A DNA stretch of 64,000 nt from Ruegeria faecimaris (GTDB lineage Bacteria; Pseudomonadota; Alphaproteobacteria; Rhodobacterales; Rhodobacteraceae): the NCBI RefSeq assembly GCF_900182615.1, contig NZ_FXTE01000017.1, positions 1 to 64,000 on the forward strand, written 5' to 3'. This document shows, one piece after another, positions 27,123-36,335 of this stretch. Position 1 is the stretch's first letter. Each line of letters begins with the position of its first letter. Under the pieces are notes generated by a model, which saw nothing but the letters and a program-made list of their open reading frames with translations, made no database searches and was not told where the DNA came from. The translations under genes and the position numbers were made by a program.

Positions 27123-28172
27123 TCATGCGAGCCCTTCTGAGATGATGACAAGAGGACGTAAATCCTGCGTCCTCGCCTGCTGGTTGGTTCTCTTGCACAG
27201 GGCGCCGTAACCGGCCGCGCCTGACGGCGTGGTCGCGATTCCAAGTGCTGTGACAGCTTCTGCGGCTGCCTGGCCTTCTTCTTCGGAAAGGGTTTCGTAG
27301 CTCACGCCGCAGCGCTCGAGCACATCCCAGGCCACGATCGACGGTGCCTTGCAGTCAAGCCGACCCATATTCGAATCCGGCCCATCGCTGCGGGTGGCCC
27401 GTCCGGCCAAGTGACTGGCCCGCAAACAGGACGCAGCGCCGGGTTCGACAACGATCAGTTCAGGCTGTTCCGCCCAGTTCAGACGGATCATATGCGACAT
27501 TGCGGCGGCCAACCCACCGACACCGGCCTGCAGATAGACATGCGTAGGCCACTGCCCCGAAGCCTCGAACCGGGCGCGCAACTCTTCGGCGATGACGCAA
27601 TAGCCCTCCATCACCAGTTTCGGAATCTCGGTGTAACCAGGCCAGGTTCCGTCGGCCAAAAGCGTGGCACCGGTGGTTTTGGCGTCAGCAATAGCGGCGG
27701 CGACGCTTTCGTCATAAACATCGCCCGAACGGACAACCTCGGCACTGAAGGTTCTAAGACGGTCGCCGAACCCTTGCGGTACGGTCTGCGCCAGATGAAT
27801 TCGCGCCTTAGCACCCATCGCCCGCGCCCCAGCCGCAACGCCCATTCCGTGGTTGCCTGCACTTGCGCAGACGAATGTGTGGCCAGATGCGAATTCTCGA
27901 AAAGCGGCATCCTTCATCCGCGTGAGGGAGAGCGTTTCACCGGTATTCTCGAGCCATGCATCCTCGAGAAGGCGTGCAACCGCATAGGGCGCCCCCAAAG
28001 CTTTGAACGCGCCAAGCCCCATACGCTCTGTCTCGTTCTTGACCAGAATGCTCTGACCATCAGGCCCCGTGATTTCAGTCAGCGGCGATACAGCGTAGGT
28101 CTCTTGCCCCTGAAAAAACTCCTGCGCACGGACGAAATCCGGGGCGAAGCTTAGGTCGTCGGTCGCTGTCAT
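27123..28172 (-). CDS. PLP-dependent diaminopropionate ammonia-lyase-like enzyme
   Basis: About 349 residues of the fold-type II PLP family. The PLP lysine is in NETERMGLGAFKALG, phosphate and cofactor motifs are in SAGNHGMGVA, and the blocks TWPGYTEIPKLVMEGY and PTHVYLQAGVGGLAAA closely resemble diaminopropionate ammonia-lyase (YgeX/DpaL), more than threonine dehydratase. Family members eliminate ammonia from 2,3-diaminopropionate to give pyruvate. The true substrate is unknown. It is the first gene of the TRAP operon (dctP 23 bases downstream) and divergent from the Lrp gene. ATG 28196 is an alternative start; neither has a strong ribosome-binding site. Confidence 0.8.
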   Translation of the reverse strand: MTATDDLSFAPDFVRAQEFFQGQETYAVSPLTEITGPDGQSILVKNETERMGLGAFKALGAPYAVARLLEDAWLENTGETLSLTRMKDAAFREFASGHTFVCASAGNHGMGVAAGARAMGAKARIHLAQTVPQGFGDRLRTFSAEVVRSGDVYDESVAAAIADAKTTGATLLADGTWPGYTEIPKLVMEGYCVIAEELRARFEASGQWPTHVYLQAGVGGLAAAMSHMIRLNWAEQPELIVVEPGAASCLRASHLAGRATRSDGPDSNMGRLDCKAPSIVAWDVLERCGVSYETLSEEEGQAAAEAVTALGIATTPSGAAGYGALCKRTNQQARTQDLRPLVIISEGLA

Positions 28173-28297
28173 GTATTTTTCATCCGCTTTTTCCATGTGC
28201 AGAGATTGTGCATGATCGACCTATTTCTATTTATCGTATTTGACCCTAATCTCGATAATATGTTTCAAACCTGCCTCTTCCATCGCGAGGATTTTTC

Positions 28298-28762
28298 ATG
28301 AACCAACAACTTGATGATGCAGACACGGTAATCCTCAGAACCCTGCAAAGGGATTGTCGAATCGGGCTGGAACAGCTGGCGCAAGAATGCAGTCTTTCTG
28401 TTCCCTCGGTGCAGCGGCGGCTCAAGCGGTTGCGAGATTCCGGGCTGATCCTGAAAGAGGTCGCGGTGCTCAACCCGTCGCGCTTTGACTATAAGATGAC
28501 CTTCATTGTTCTGGTCGAACTTGACCGGGAATCGCTTCAGCAACTCGATCTGTTCCGCAAACGCGCCAGGAACGAGCCGCAAGTTCAGCAATGCTATTAT
28601 GTGACCGGTGATGCCGATTTTGTTCTTATCTGCGTCGCGCAGGACATGGAGGATTTCGAGGACCTGACCCATCGCTTGTTTTTCGATAACTCGAATGTCC
28701 GCAGATTTCGCACATCCGTCGCGATGGACCGTACAAAGATTGGTCTGGAACTTCCGATCTGA
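28298..28762 (+). CDS. Lrp/AsnC-family transcriptional regulator
   Basis: 154 residues: a helix-turn-helix at about 20-50 (LEQLAQECSLSVPSVQRRLK) and a C-terminal RAM/AsnC ligand-binding domain (about 70-145, with QCYYVTGDADFVLICVAQDM). It lies divergently from the lyase-TRAP operon (about 125 bp between starts) and ahead of the M20-M24-racemase genes, so it probably regulates both in response to an amino-acid-like ligand. GAGGA lies upstream of the ATG. Confidence 0.92.
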   Translation: MNQQLDDADTVILRTLQRDCRIGLEQLAQECSLSVPSVQRRLKRLRDSGLILKEVAVLNPSRFDYKMTFIVLVELDRESLQQLDLFRKRARNEPQVQQCYYVTGDADFVLICVAQDMEDFEDLTHRLFFDNSNVRRFRTSVAMDRTKIGLELPI

Positions 28763-28867
28763 ACTTGGCGCTTTTGTGCAATTTTTTCTGCTTTAGGGTC
28801 GGAAATTTGATGCGAAACACGCAGCCCTATCCTGTAAAACCGATGCAACTCACACGCGGATGAAGAA

Positions 28868-30022
28868 ATGAGCGATTTAGAAAACCGTATGATCGCGCTT
28901 CGGCGGGATTTGCACAGGCACCCGGAACTGGGCTTTCAAGAGAAGCGAACCAAGTCGGTTGTCGCTGAACGGCTGCGCGCCCTTGGGATCGAAGTGCACG
29001 AAGGCGCAGGCGTTGTCGGTGTGCTTCGATCCGGCGGTGGCAACAAAGCCATTGGCCTGCGTGCTGACATGGATGCGCTTCCAATCACCGAAACCTCGTC
29101 CCATGACTATGTCTCTACCTCACCCGGTGTGATGCATGCTTGTGGCCACGATGGACATACAACCATGCTGCTTGGGGCGGCAGAGCGTCTGGCGAAAGAA
29201 CCTACCTTTGACGGTACGGTTGTTTTTCTATTCCAGCCAAACGAAGAGCACGGCCTGGGCGCGCGCGCGATGATCGACGACGGTGTGCTAGAGCAATTTC
29301 CGGTCGAAGAAATCTATGCAATCCACAATTTGCCAGGGGCTCCAACCGGTCAGATTTCGACCCGCACCGGTATTATCTGTAACAGTGAAACCCTGTTCGA
29401 GATCACGGTTAAAGGCCAGGGCGGTCATGCCTCGATGCCACAAACCGGCGTTGATGCAATTACCGTAGGGTCCGAGATTGTGGTGGCATTGCAGACCGTG
29501 GTGGCACGAAAGCTTGCGCCCGCCTCTGGCGCGGTAGTGTCCGTGACCGAATTCCTGACGGACGGCCAGCGAAATGTCTTACCGGGCAACGCCACTCTCA
29601 AAGGAGATTTCCGCGCCAGATCGCCCGAGGACCGCAGCGCCATCGAAGGGTTCATGCGCCAGATCGCCGAGGGGATTGCGGCGGCGCATGGCATTCAGGC
29701 CTCGGTCAGCTTTGACACGCAGTTCGTCGAGACCATCAACGCCGCTGCCCCGGCCCAAGCGGTCTATCGTGCCGCCGAGGCCGCTGGGTGTGACCTGATC
29801 AAGGATCGGCAGCCGATGAGTTTTTCAGAGGATTTCGCCCAGTTTTCGACCGCCGTGCCAGGATGTTTCCTTTTGCTGGGCAATGGCGAGACCGGGCCAC
29901 ATGGCCAACCGCTTCATGCTTCTGACTATGATTTCAATGATGAACTGCTGCCGATCGGAGCTGAATTCTGGGTCCGATTGGTTCAGGACCGGTTGCCCCT
30001 GCGAAAGGATCAAAAGTCATGA
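28868..30022 (+). CDS. M20-family amidohydrolase (N-acyl amino acid deacylase-like)
   Basis: 384 residues of the M20D/hippurate hydrolase group. Metal ligands and catalytic residues are visible in RADMDALPI, HACGHDGHTTMLLGAAE and FQPNEEHGLGARAM; the lid domain occupies about 180-295. These enzymes remove acyl groups from N-acyl amino acids or open related amides. It shares a 4-bp overlap with the M24 gene, so both likely act on the same substrate. GGATGAAGAA precedes the ATG. Confidence 0.9.
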   Translation: MSDLENRMIALRRDLHRHPELGFQEKRTKSVVAERLRALGIEVHEGAGVVGVLRSGGGNKAIGLRADMDALPITETSSHDYVSTSPGVMHACGHDGHTTMLLGAAERLAKEPTFDGTVVFLFQPNEEHGLGARAMIDDGVLEQFPVEEIYAIHNLPGAPTGQISTRTGIICNSETLFEITVKGQGGHASMPQTGVDAITVGSEIVVALQTVVARKLAPASGAVVSVTEFLTDGQRNVLPGNATLKGDFRARSPEDRSAIEGFMRQIAEGIAAAHGIQASVSFDTQFVETINAAAPAQAVYRAAEAAGCDLIKDRQPMSFSEDFAQFSTAVPGCFLLLGNGETGPHGQPLHASDYDFNDELLPIGAEFWVRLVQDRLPLRKDQKS

Positions 30023-31182
30023 ACGCCCCACGACGTGGTTTTGACCAACAAGAATTCGCAACGCGTACCGCAGCGGCGCAGACAAAGATGGCCGAAACCG
30101 GTATGGCGGGCATATTGCTGACAACTGAACCGGATGTGCGCTATTTCAGCGGGTTCCACACGCTGTTTTGGCAAAGCCCGACTCGCCCATGGTTCCTGTT
30201 CATCCCGGCAACCGGCAAGCCCATCGCAATCATCCCTGAGATCGGCGCAGACCTTATGCGGCGAACCTGGGTCACAGATATCCGCACCTGGGGCGCACCT
30301 GCACCAAAGGATGACGGTATCGGGCTGTTGACCGATCTGCTGGCGCCGCTTGCCAGCCGCGGCGAGACTGTCGGCCTGATGAAGGGCCACGAAACCCATT
30401 TACGGATGCCCCTTGGCGATTATGAGCGGCTGTTGGCGGGCCTGAATGGGCTAAAGATCACTGACGCGACCGAGATCGTCCGAGGCTTGCGAATGGTGAA
30501 ATCCGAGGCCGAGATCGAAAAACTCACCTATATCTGCGCCATCGGGTCGCGCACATTTGAGCAGGTGCCCGAAATCGCCCGCGAAGGGCAGCCGCTTGAG
30601 GATGTTTTCCGCTCCTTTCGGCGCGAAGGGCTGGCGCAGGGTGCCGATGATGTTCCGTATTTGGTCGGCGGTGCGGATACGGGCGGCTATCACGACGTCA
30701 TCTCGCCCCCGTCCCGCCGACCACTGGCGCGCGGCGATGTGCTGATGCTCGACACCGGTTCCAACTGGGACGGGTATTTTTGCGACTTCGATCGGAATTG
30801 GGCCATTGGCCGCGCCGATGACGCCTCACGCCGTGCATATGATGTTCTTTGGCGCGCGACTGAGGCCGGGATCGCCGCAGCTCGCCCCGGAGCGACTTGC
30901 CGAGAATTGTTTCAAGCGATGCAGAAGGTGATCACGGAGCTCGACGATCAGGGTGGTGACGTCGGCAGGCTGGGTCATGGGCTTGGCATGCAGCTGACCG
31001 AATGGCCCTCGCACACCAGTTGGGATACAACCGAGATCACCGAAAATATGGTACTGACCCTTGAACCATCGCTTGGCTATGGCGACGGTCGGGTCATGGT
31101 GCACGAAGAGAACATCGTCATACGTGCAAGTGGGGCGGAGCTTTTGACCAAACGCGCCGCGCCTGAACTACCAATCATCTGA
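30019..31182 (+). CDS. M24-family metallohydrolase (creatinase/prolidase fold)
   Basis: 387 residues: a creatinase-type N-terminal domain (1-150) and the pita-bread catalytic domain (150-385). Metal-binding residues appear in LMLDTGSNWDGYFCDFDRNW, GRLGHGLGM and LTLEPSLGYGDGRVMVHEEN. The same family includes Xaa-Pro peptidases, creatinase and the ectoine hydrolase EutD/DoeA. Given its neighbours a ring-opening or amide-cleaving role is as likely as peptidase activity, but the sequence alone does not decide. It overlaps the M20 gene by 4 bp and precedes the racemase-like gene by 8 bases. Confidence 0.88.
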   Translation: MNAPRRGFDQQEFATRTAAAQTKMAETGMAGILLTTEPDVRYFSGFHTLFWQSPTRPWFLFIPATGKPIAIIPEIGADLMRRTWVTDIRTWGAPAPKDDGIGLLTDLLAPLASRGETVGLMKGHETHLRMPLGDYERLLAGLNGLKITDATEIVRGLRMVKSEAEIEKLTYICAIGSRTFEQVPEIAREGQPLEDVFRSFRREGLAQGADDVPYLVGGADTGGYHDVISPPSRRPLARGDVLMLDTGSNWDGYFCDFDRNWAIGRADDASRRAYDVLWRATEAGIAAARPGATCRELFQAMQKVITELDDQGGDVGRLGHGLGMQLTEWPSHTSWDTTEITENMVLTLEPSLGYGDGRVMVHEENIVIRASGAELLTKRAAPELPII

Positions 31183-31190
31183 GGCCAATC

Positions 31191-31931
31191 ATGAAGCTTG
31201 ATTTCGAAACAGACGAAGGCATTGGCACCCGCGCCAATCTGGGTGTGATTGTTCTTGAGACTGACGAGACGTTAGAGAACGAATTCTCTCGGATCATGTG
31301 CCTAGCTGGTGTCGCGCTCTATCACAGCCGGATTCCGATGGTGCCCGAAATCCGACCCGACACACTGGCACGGATGGAACAGGACTTGCCTGCGACGGCA
31401 CGGCTTTTGCCACCATCGCTCAGCTTTGATGCAATCGGATTTGGCTGTACCTCGGCCTCGACCGTGATCGGGTCCGAGAATGTGGCCAAGGTGATAAAGA
31501 CGGTCTGCCCGGATGCACGTGTGACAGATCCGTTGGCGGCAATCATCGCTGCCGGTCAGCATTTAGGAGCCCGACGATTGGGCTTCGTCACCCCCTATAT
31601 TCCCGAAGTTTCCGCTGGGATGCGCACAAAGCTGGAACAGGCCGGTTTCGAAATCGCAGGTTTCGGGTCGTTCGAGGAAGGAAATGATCGCGTTGTTGCG
31701 CGGATCACAGAAGGGTCGATCCTTGACGCTATTGAAAAGGTCGCGGCTCAAGCGCCCTGCGATGCTGTCATTGTCTCTTGCACGAACCTGCGATGCCTTG
31801 ACGTCATTGTTCAGGCAGAAGAAAAGATCGGGATTCCAGTCATTTCCAGTAATCAGGCGCTTGCCTGGCATATGCTTCGATTGGCCGGCATTGAGGACCT
31901 CAACCCTCAGTTCGGACGGCTCTTTGGATAG
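31191..31931 (+). CDS. Asp/Glu racemase superfamily protein (maleate isomerase / arylmalonate decarboxylase-like)
   Basis: 246 residues with the two active-site cysteine regions of the superfamily: FGCTSASTVIG (about residue 85) and VIVSCTNLRCLDVI (about residue 200). The pattern G-C-T-S and S-C-T-N-L-R is typical of the maleate isomerase/EutA subgroup. It may racemise or isomerise an intermediate released by the M20/M24 enzymes. Last gene of the plus-strand unit; it converges with the phenylacetate block. Confidence 0.85.
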   Translation: MKLDFETDEGIGTRANLGVIVLETDETLENEFSRIMCLAGVALYHSRIPMVPEIRPDTLARMEQDLPATARLLPPSLSFDAIGFGCTSASTVIGSENVAKVIKTVCPDARVTDPLAAIIAAGQHLGARRLGFVTPYIPEVSAGMRTKLEQAGFEIAGFGSFEEGNDRVVARITEGSILDAIEKVAAQAPCDAVIVSCTNLRCLDVIVQAEEKIGIPVISSNQALAWHMLRLAGIEDLNPQFGRLFG

Positions 31932-31947
31932 AGCGTGAAGGTACCGG

Positions 31948-32709
31948 TCAAGCAGGCGATTTGAGGCCAAGCGTTGCCAGAGTTGCAGCCATTGTCTGGC
32001 CCCAACGGTCCTGCAATGCGCTGTTTGTGTTGCGACGCAGGCCCATTGATTTCAACAGCTCGAACCGTTTCGGGTCATCGCCGCCGAAGGACACCGCAAC
32101 CCGAGGCCACCAGTAAGTGACCGAGTTCTGCATGTCGTCCGCCGCACCGTTCCCGATCAGTTTGACCGCCCCTTCCAACGCCAGCTCGCCATGATGTGCC
32201 TCGACCGGGGCGATGGATCGGAAGGCTTCGGCCAGAGGCTGATACGAGATGGTGGAATACTCGGCCAGTTGTTCGGCCACCGCGCGGCTCATCAGCAGGT
32301 TCATGACCACAGCGTCTGTCCAGCCGGACAGCGGATAGTTGAACACCGCCAGACGCATGTCATGCTCGGACCGGGTGGCCCCGATATCCGCATCCCGCGA
32401 CAAGCGCATGGTCCAAGGATGGTGATTGGCATAGCGTTCGGTATCTGCGCCAAATTCGCCCATGATGCTGAGAACACAATTTGCGTGGTCTGACTTTTCC
32501 AGCACGATCTTTGCGGCGGCGATCCGTTCCTTGATCCCCGGCCCCTGATTGATGATGTCGGCAAACCCGGCAGCCCCAGCCAGTTCGCTGTCGACAAATG
32601 TCGCCATCAGCTTCATCAGCTCGGCCCGATAGCGAGGCGGCACGTTCGATGGGTTGGTCAGAACACCGCCTGCGGCCAGATAGCTGTCGAGTGTCATTGA
32701 ATCGGACAT
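31948..32709 (-). CDS. Phenylacetic acid catabolic family protein (extra PaaA/PaaC-like ferritin-fold protein)
   Basis: 253 residues related to the ferritin-like PaaA/PaaC subunits of phenylacetyl-CoA epoxidase, but distinct from both copies encoded just upstream. Candidate metal-region helices carry LEKSDHANCVLS and PVEAHHGELALEG; the second keeps an E-x-x-H, whereas the first is E-x-x-x-H, so a full di-iron site is doubtful. It is the last gene of the paaABCDE operon, 13 bases after paaE. It could be a helper, a scaffold or a regulatory subunit. It has no assigned function in the classical pathway. Confidence 0.8.
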   Translation of the reverse strand: MSDSMTLDSYLAAGGVLTNPSNVPPRYRAELMKLMATFVDSELAGAAGFADIINQGPGIKERIAAAKIVLEKSDHANCVLSIMGEFGADTERYANHHPWTMRLSRDADIGATRSEHDMRLAVFNYPLSGWTDAVVMNLLMSRAVAEQLAEYSTISYQPLAEAFRSIAPVEAHHGELALEGAVKLIGNGAADDMQNSVTYWWPRVAVSFGGDDPKRFELLKSMGLRRNTNSALQDRWGQTMAATLATLGLKSPA

Positions 32710-32722
32710 ATCTGCCCCCTTT

Positions 32723-33796
32723 CTACCGGTCGTAATCGACGACCACGCGGTCTGTTACCGGATAGGCCTGGCAGCTTAGCACATAGCCTTTTTCCACTTC
32801 GTAATCTTCCAGCGCGTGATTGGCGAGCATCTCGACCTCACCCTCAAGCACCTTGCAGCGGCAGGTCGAACAGACACCCGCCTTGCAGGCAAACGGGGCA
32901 TCCATAGCGTTTGCCAGGGCCGCCTCAAGAATGGATTGGTCCTTGGGTATGGTCACGGTCTGGGTGGATCCATCCAGCGTGATCGACGCACTGCTCTGAT
33001 TGCCCTGCGTACCCGTTTCTGCCGAAATTGGCTTAGCCTTGGCCCGTCCGGGCTGAGCGCTGGCGAACAGCTCGAACTTGATCTGGCTGTCATCCAGACC
33101 GTGCTCGCGCAATGCGGCGGCAATGCCCAGCATCATCGGTTCCGGGCCGCAGATAAATGCGGTGTCGACATGGTCGATATCGACCCAATGTTTAAACAAC
33201 TCTGCGCATTTTTCCTGGGTTACCAAACCGGTGAACAGCTCGATCTCCTGTGAATCCGTCTCAAGAACGTGGATCACGTTGAGGCGACCCATATAGAGGT
33301 TCTTGAGGTCTTCGAGATCCTCGCGGAACATGATCGTGTTGATGCCCTTATTGGCATAGATAAGGGTAAAGCGTGATTGCGGTTCCTGTGCGAGGGTCGT
33401 TTTGAGGATCGACAGGACCGGAGTAATCCCCGAGCCCCCTGCAAAGCCCAGATATTGCTTTTCCGCACCCGCATCTATCGGAGTATGAAAGCTGCCCATC
33501 GGCGGCATGGCCTCGACGATGTCGCCGACATTCAGTTCAGAATTCGCCCAGCCGGAAAAGGCGCCGCCCTCAACCCGTTTGATGCCAACCTGCAGCACGC
33601 CTTCGTCCTTGCCCGCGCAGATCGAGTAGGACCGGCGCAGTTCTTCGCCCTCAAATTCGCGACGAAATGTCAGATATTGACCGGCGGTGAAATCGAACTG
33701 ATCTACAGCGCCGTTCACAGGTTCCAGTGTCACCACCACCGCATCGCGAATGGTTTTGTGGATATCTGTGACTTTCAGGTCGTGGAAACGTGCCAT
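32723..33796 (-). CDS. paaE: 1,2-phenylacetyl-CoA epoxidase reductase subunit
   Basis: 357 residues: an FAD/NAD(P)H ferredoxin-reductase module (about 5-240, with RRSYSICAG for FAD and GGSGITPVLSI for the nucleotide) and a C-terminal plant-type 2Fe-2S ferredoxin (about 270-357, CKAGVCSTCRCKV plus a distal Cys in YVLSCQAYP). It feeds electrons from NADPH to the PaaAC di-iron oxygenase. The start at 33796 (MARFHDLK) matches the family; the open frame extends far upstream through paaD and is not used. Confidence 0.95.
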   Translation of the reverse strand: MARFHDLKVTDIHKTIRDAVVVTLEPVNGAVDQFDFTAGQYLTFRREFEGEELRRSYSICAGKDEGVLQVGIKRVEGGAFSGWANSELNVGDIVEAMPPMGSFHTPIDAGAEKQYLGFAGGSGITPVLSILKTTLAQEPQSRFTLIYANKGINTIMFREDLEDLKNLYMGRLNVIHVLETDSQEIELFTGLVTQEKCAELFKHWVDIDHVDTAFICGPEPMMLGIAAALREHGLDDSQIKFELFASAQPGRAKAKPISAETGTQGNQSSASITLDGSTQTVTIPKDQSILEAALANAMDAPFACKAGVCSTCRCKVLEGEVEMLANHALEDYEVEKGYVLSCQAYPVTDRVVVDYDR

Positions 33797-33809
33797 CCGG
33801 TGGTCCTCC

Positions 33810-34271
33810 TCAGATGCACTTGAAATAGTCAAATGGTTCCAGGCAGTCGGTGCATCGCCAATGCGCCTTGCAAGGGGTCGAACCGAACTGGCTGACCTTC
33901 TCGACCGCTTTGCTGCCGCAGCGTGGACAGCGATCCGGGCCGCCTGCCGGTTGCGGCGGGGCGATGCCATAGTCTTCCAACCGGGCGCGGCCCTTTTCGC
34001 TGAGCCAGTCGGTGGTCCAGGCCGGGGCGATGCTGGTTTCGATCTGCACGTCACTGATCCCGCGATCGTGCAAGGCGGTTTCGATATCCAGGCTGATAAT
34101 GGATGTTGCCGGACAGCCGGAATAGGTTGGAGTGACCGTCACCTTCAACGTCTCGTCCTGCCACTGCACATCGCGCACAATGCCAAGATCGACCACCGAA
34201 ATCACCGGAATTTCAGGGTCAGGAACAGCATCCAGCCATTCCCAGATTTGTTTGGTCGATGCCCGATCCAT
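33810..34271 (-). CDS. paaD: 1,2-phenylacetyl-CoA epoxidase subunit PaaD
   Basis: About 153 residues: an N-terminal MIP18/DUF59 domain (DPEIPVISVVDLGIVRDV) and a C-terminal four-cysteine zinc-ribbon (CPRC about residue 112, then C-x-A-H-W-R-C-T-D-C). PaaD is needed for maturation of the Fe-S/di-iron components of the epoxidase. ATG 34271 leaves a 5-base gap after paaC; an ATG at 34313 would overlap it. Neither has a strong ribosome-binding site. Confidence 0.92.
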   Translation of the reverse strand: MDRASTKQIWEWLDAVPDPEIPVISVVDLGIVRDVQWQDETLKVTVTPTYSGCPATSIISLDIETALHDRGISDVQIETSIAPAWTTDWLSEKGRARLEDYGIAPPQPAGGPDRCPRCGSKAVEKVSQFGSTPCKAHWRCTDCLEPFDYFKCI

Positions 34272-34276
34272 CGGCG

Positions 34277-35035
34277 TTACCAGCTTGCTTCGGGATAGGC
34301 GCGTTGCAGCCACTGCATCTGTGTCAACAGATGACCCAGATGTTCCGTATGCATCCGCCCGTCACGCCCACCTTTATGGGCAAACGCGCCTTCCGGGATC
34401 GTCAAGGTCGCCTCGGACAGGATCCGCTGCACTAAAGCGTCAAACTCCGCGCGCAGATCCGCGGGGTTCGGCGCAATGCCCGCCGCGACCATCTCGACGT
34501 CAACTTCGTCGCTGGTGAACATCTCGCCGACATACGGCCACAGGTAGTCCAGAGCCGACTGCATCCGGGCGTGGCTTTCCGCTGTTCCGTCCCCCAGACC
34601 AACCACCGTGTCGCCCGAGCGTTCCAGGTGATATGCCACCTCTTTGCTGGCTTTCGCGGTAATCGCCGCGACACGGTCATCCGTAGAGTTGAGCAAGCGT
34701 CCCAGCATGATGGAATGCCATGCATCGAACAGGAACTGGCGCATCAGGGTCCGGCCAAAATCCCCATTGGGAACCTCGACCAGCAGCACATTGCGGAAAT
34801 CCCAGGCATCGCGCAGGAAGGCCAGATCGTCAGCAGTTTTGCCGCCTTGGATTTCCCCCGCCAGACCCAACCACATCTGAGTCTGCCCGATCAGGTCCAA
34901 GGCCGTGTTGGCCAGTGCGATATCCTCTTCCAGCACCGGCGCATGGCCGCACCATTCGCTGACGCGATGGCCAAGGACCAGGTCGTTGTCGCCCATCCGT
35001 AGAAGGAATTGTACAAATGCCGTGTCCCGGTCCAT
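34277..35035 (-). CDS. paaC: 1,2-phenylacetyl-CoA epoxidase subunit PaaC
   Basis: 252 residues of the ferritin-like family. It has the PaaC N-terminus (LLRMGDNDLVLGHRVSEWCG) and lacks the canonical E-x-x-H di-iron motifs (the second helix reads KEVAYHLERSGD), as expected of the structural partner of PaaA. Its ATG overlaps the paaB stop by one base (TGATG); a GTG three bases earlier is possible. Confidence 0.95.
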   Translation of the reverse strand: MDRDTAFVQFLLRMGDNDLVLGHRVSEWCGHAPVLEEDIALANTALDLIGQTQMWLGLAGEIQGGKTADDLAFLRDAWDFRNVLLVEVPNGDFGRTLMRQFLFDAWHSIMLGRLLNSTDDRVAAITAKASKEVAYHLERSGDTVVGLGDGTAESHARMQSALDYLWPYVGEMFTSDEVDVEMVAAGIAPNPADLRAEFDALVQRILSEATLTIPEGAFAHKGGRDGRMHTEHLGHLLTQMQWLQRAYPEASW

Positions 35036-35319
35036 CACATGGCCCCCACTTCATCGGGGATGTCGAAAAAGGTCGGGTGACGATAGACCTTGCTTTCGCT
35101 GGGCTCGTATAATGGGCCCTTGTCGCTGGGCGAGGAGGCCGAGATATTATTCGCCTCGACCACCCAGATCGACACACCTTCGTTGCGGCGGGTATAGACA
35201 TCGCGCGCGTTCTTGATGGCCATCTCCGCGTCAGGGGCATGCAACGAGCCGACGTGACGGTGACTCATACCATGCTGACCGCGGATAAAGACTTCCCACA
35301 GGGGCCATTCGTTTTTCAT
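35035..35319 (-). CDS. paaB: 1,2-phenylacetyl-CoA epoxidase subunit PaaB
   Basis: 94 residues, the normal size of this small bridging subunit, beginning MKNEWPLWEVFIRGQHGMSH with H-V-G-S-L-H-A-P-D just after. It links PaaAC units and the reductase in the epoxidase complex. Sits 23 bases after paaA with an AGGAGG site and overlaps paaC by one base. Confidence 0.95.
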   Translation of the reverse strand: MKNEWPLWEVFIRGQHGMSHRHVGSLHAPDAEMAIKNARDVYTRRNEGVSIWVVEANNISASSPSDKGPLYEPSESKVYRHPTFFDIPDEVGAM

Positions 35320-35342
35320 CGGGTTTCCTCCTCAGGGTCGAC

Positions 35343-36320
35343 TTATTCGGCAGCCACTGTGCCAGAGCGTTTCTTTTCGGCATGGGCCATCAGCCCGGCG
35401 CGCACCCATTTGCCGTCGTCCCAGGCTTGGTTTCGGGCGGCCAGCCGGTCGGTGTTGCAGGGGCCATTGCCACTAATGACATCGAAGAACTCGGACCAGT
35501 CAGGTTCTGAGAAATCATAATGGCCGCGATCGTCGTTCCAATTCAGCTTTGGGTCAGGGATGGTCAGGCCCAGATACTCGGCCTGTGGCACAGTCTGATC
35601 GACGAATTTCTGACGCAGCTCGTCATTGGTGTTCATCTTGATCTTCCATTTCATCGACTGCGTCGAATGCACCGAGTCCTTGTCGGACGGTCCAAACATC
35701 ATCAGCGATGGGTACCAAAAGCGGTTCAAAGCGTCCTGCGCCATTCGTTTCTGGTCCGGCGTGCCTCCGGCCATCTTGCGGATGGCGTCATAGCCCTGAC
35801 GCTGATGAAAGCTCTCTTCTTTGCAGATGCGGATCATGGCGCGTGAATAGGGACCGTAAGACGTGCGCTGCAACGGCACCTGGTTCATGATCGCGGCGCC
35901 ATCCACCAGCCAGCCAACGGCACCAACATCTGCCCAGTTCAGGGTGGGATAGTTGAAGATGGACGAGTATTTCATGCGCCCGTCCAGCAGCATTTCGGTG
36001 ATCTCATCCCGGCTGACACCCAGTGTTTCGGCGGCGCAGTAAAGGTACAGACCGTGACCGGCCTCGTCCTGAACTTTTGCCAACAGGATCGCCTTGCGTT
36101 CCAGTGTGGGTGCCCGCGTGATCCAGTTCGCCTCGGGCAGTTGCCCAACGATTTCGGAATGGGCGTGCTGGCCGATCTGGCGGATCAGCGTCTTGCGATA
36201 GCCTTCGGGCATCCAATCCTTGGGTTCGATCTTTTCGTCAGCGTCTATGCGCGACTGAAAGGCAGCAAGCTTTGCAGGATCTTCCTGTGTCGCCTCGGAC
36301 TTAACCATCTGAGCATACAT
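35343..36320 (-). CDS. paaA: 1,2-phenylacetyl-CoA epoxidase catalytic subunit PaaA
   Basis: 325 residues with both di-iron E-x-x-H motifs, in [13 protein letters not shown] and [13 protein letters not shown]. It is the oxygenase that turns phenylacetyl-CoA into the 1,2-epoxide. It follows the thiolase gene by 15 bases in the operon thiolase-paaABCDE-extra PaaA/C-like gene, which probably starts at the dyad at 37573-37592. Confidence 0.96.
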   Translation of the reverse strand: MYAQMVKSEATQEDPAKLAAFQSRIDADEKIEPKDWMPEGYRKTLIRQIGQHAHSEIVGQLPEANWITRAPTLERKAILLAKVQDEAGHGLYLYCAAETLGVSRDEITEMLLDGRMKYSSIFNYPTLNWADVGAVGWLVDGAAIMNQVPLQRTSYGPYSRAMIRICKEESFHQRQGYDAIRKMAGGTPDQKRMAQDALNRFWYPSLMMFGPSDKDSVHSTQSMKWKIKMNTNDELRQKFVDQTVPQAEYLGLTIPDPKLNWNDDRGHYDFSEPDWSEFFDVISGNGPCNTDRLAARNQAWDDGKWVRAGLMAHAEKKRSGTVAAE

Positions 36321-36335
36321 GTCCCGTCATCTCCC

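Noticed and set aside
26050..27210. A 386-codon plus-strand open frame opposite dctP
   Set aside because: Antisense to a confident TRAP binding protein with signal peptide; no domain resemblance and no ribosome-binding site.
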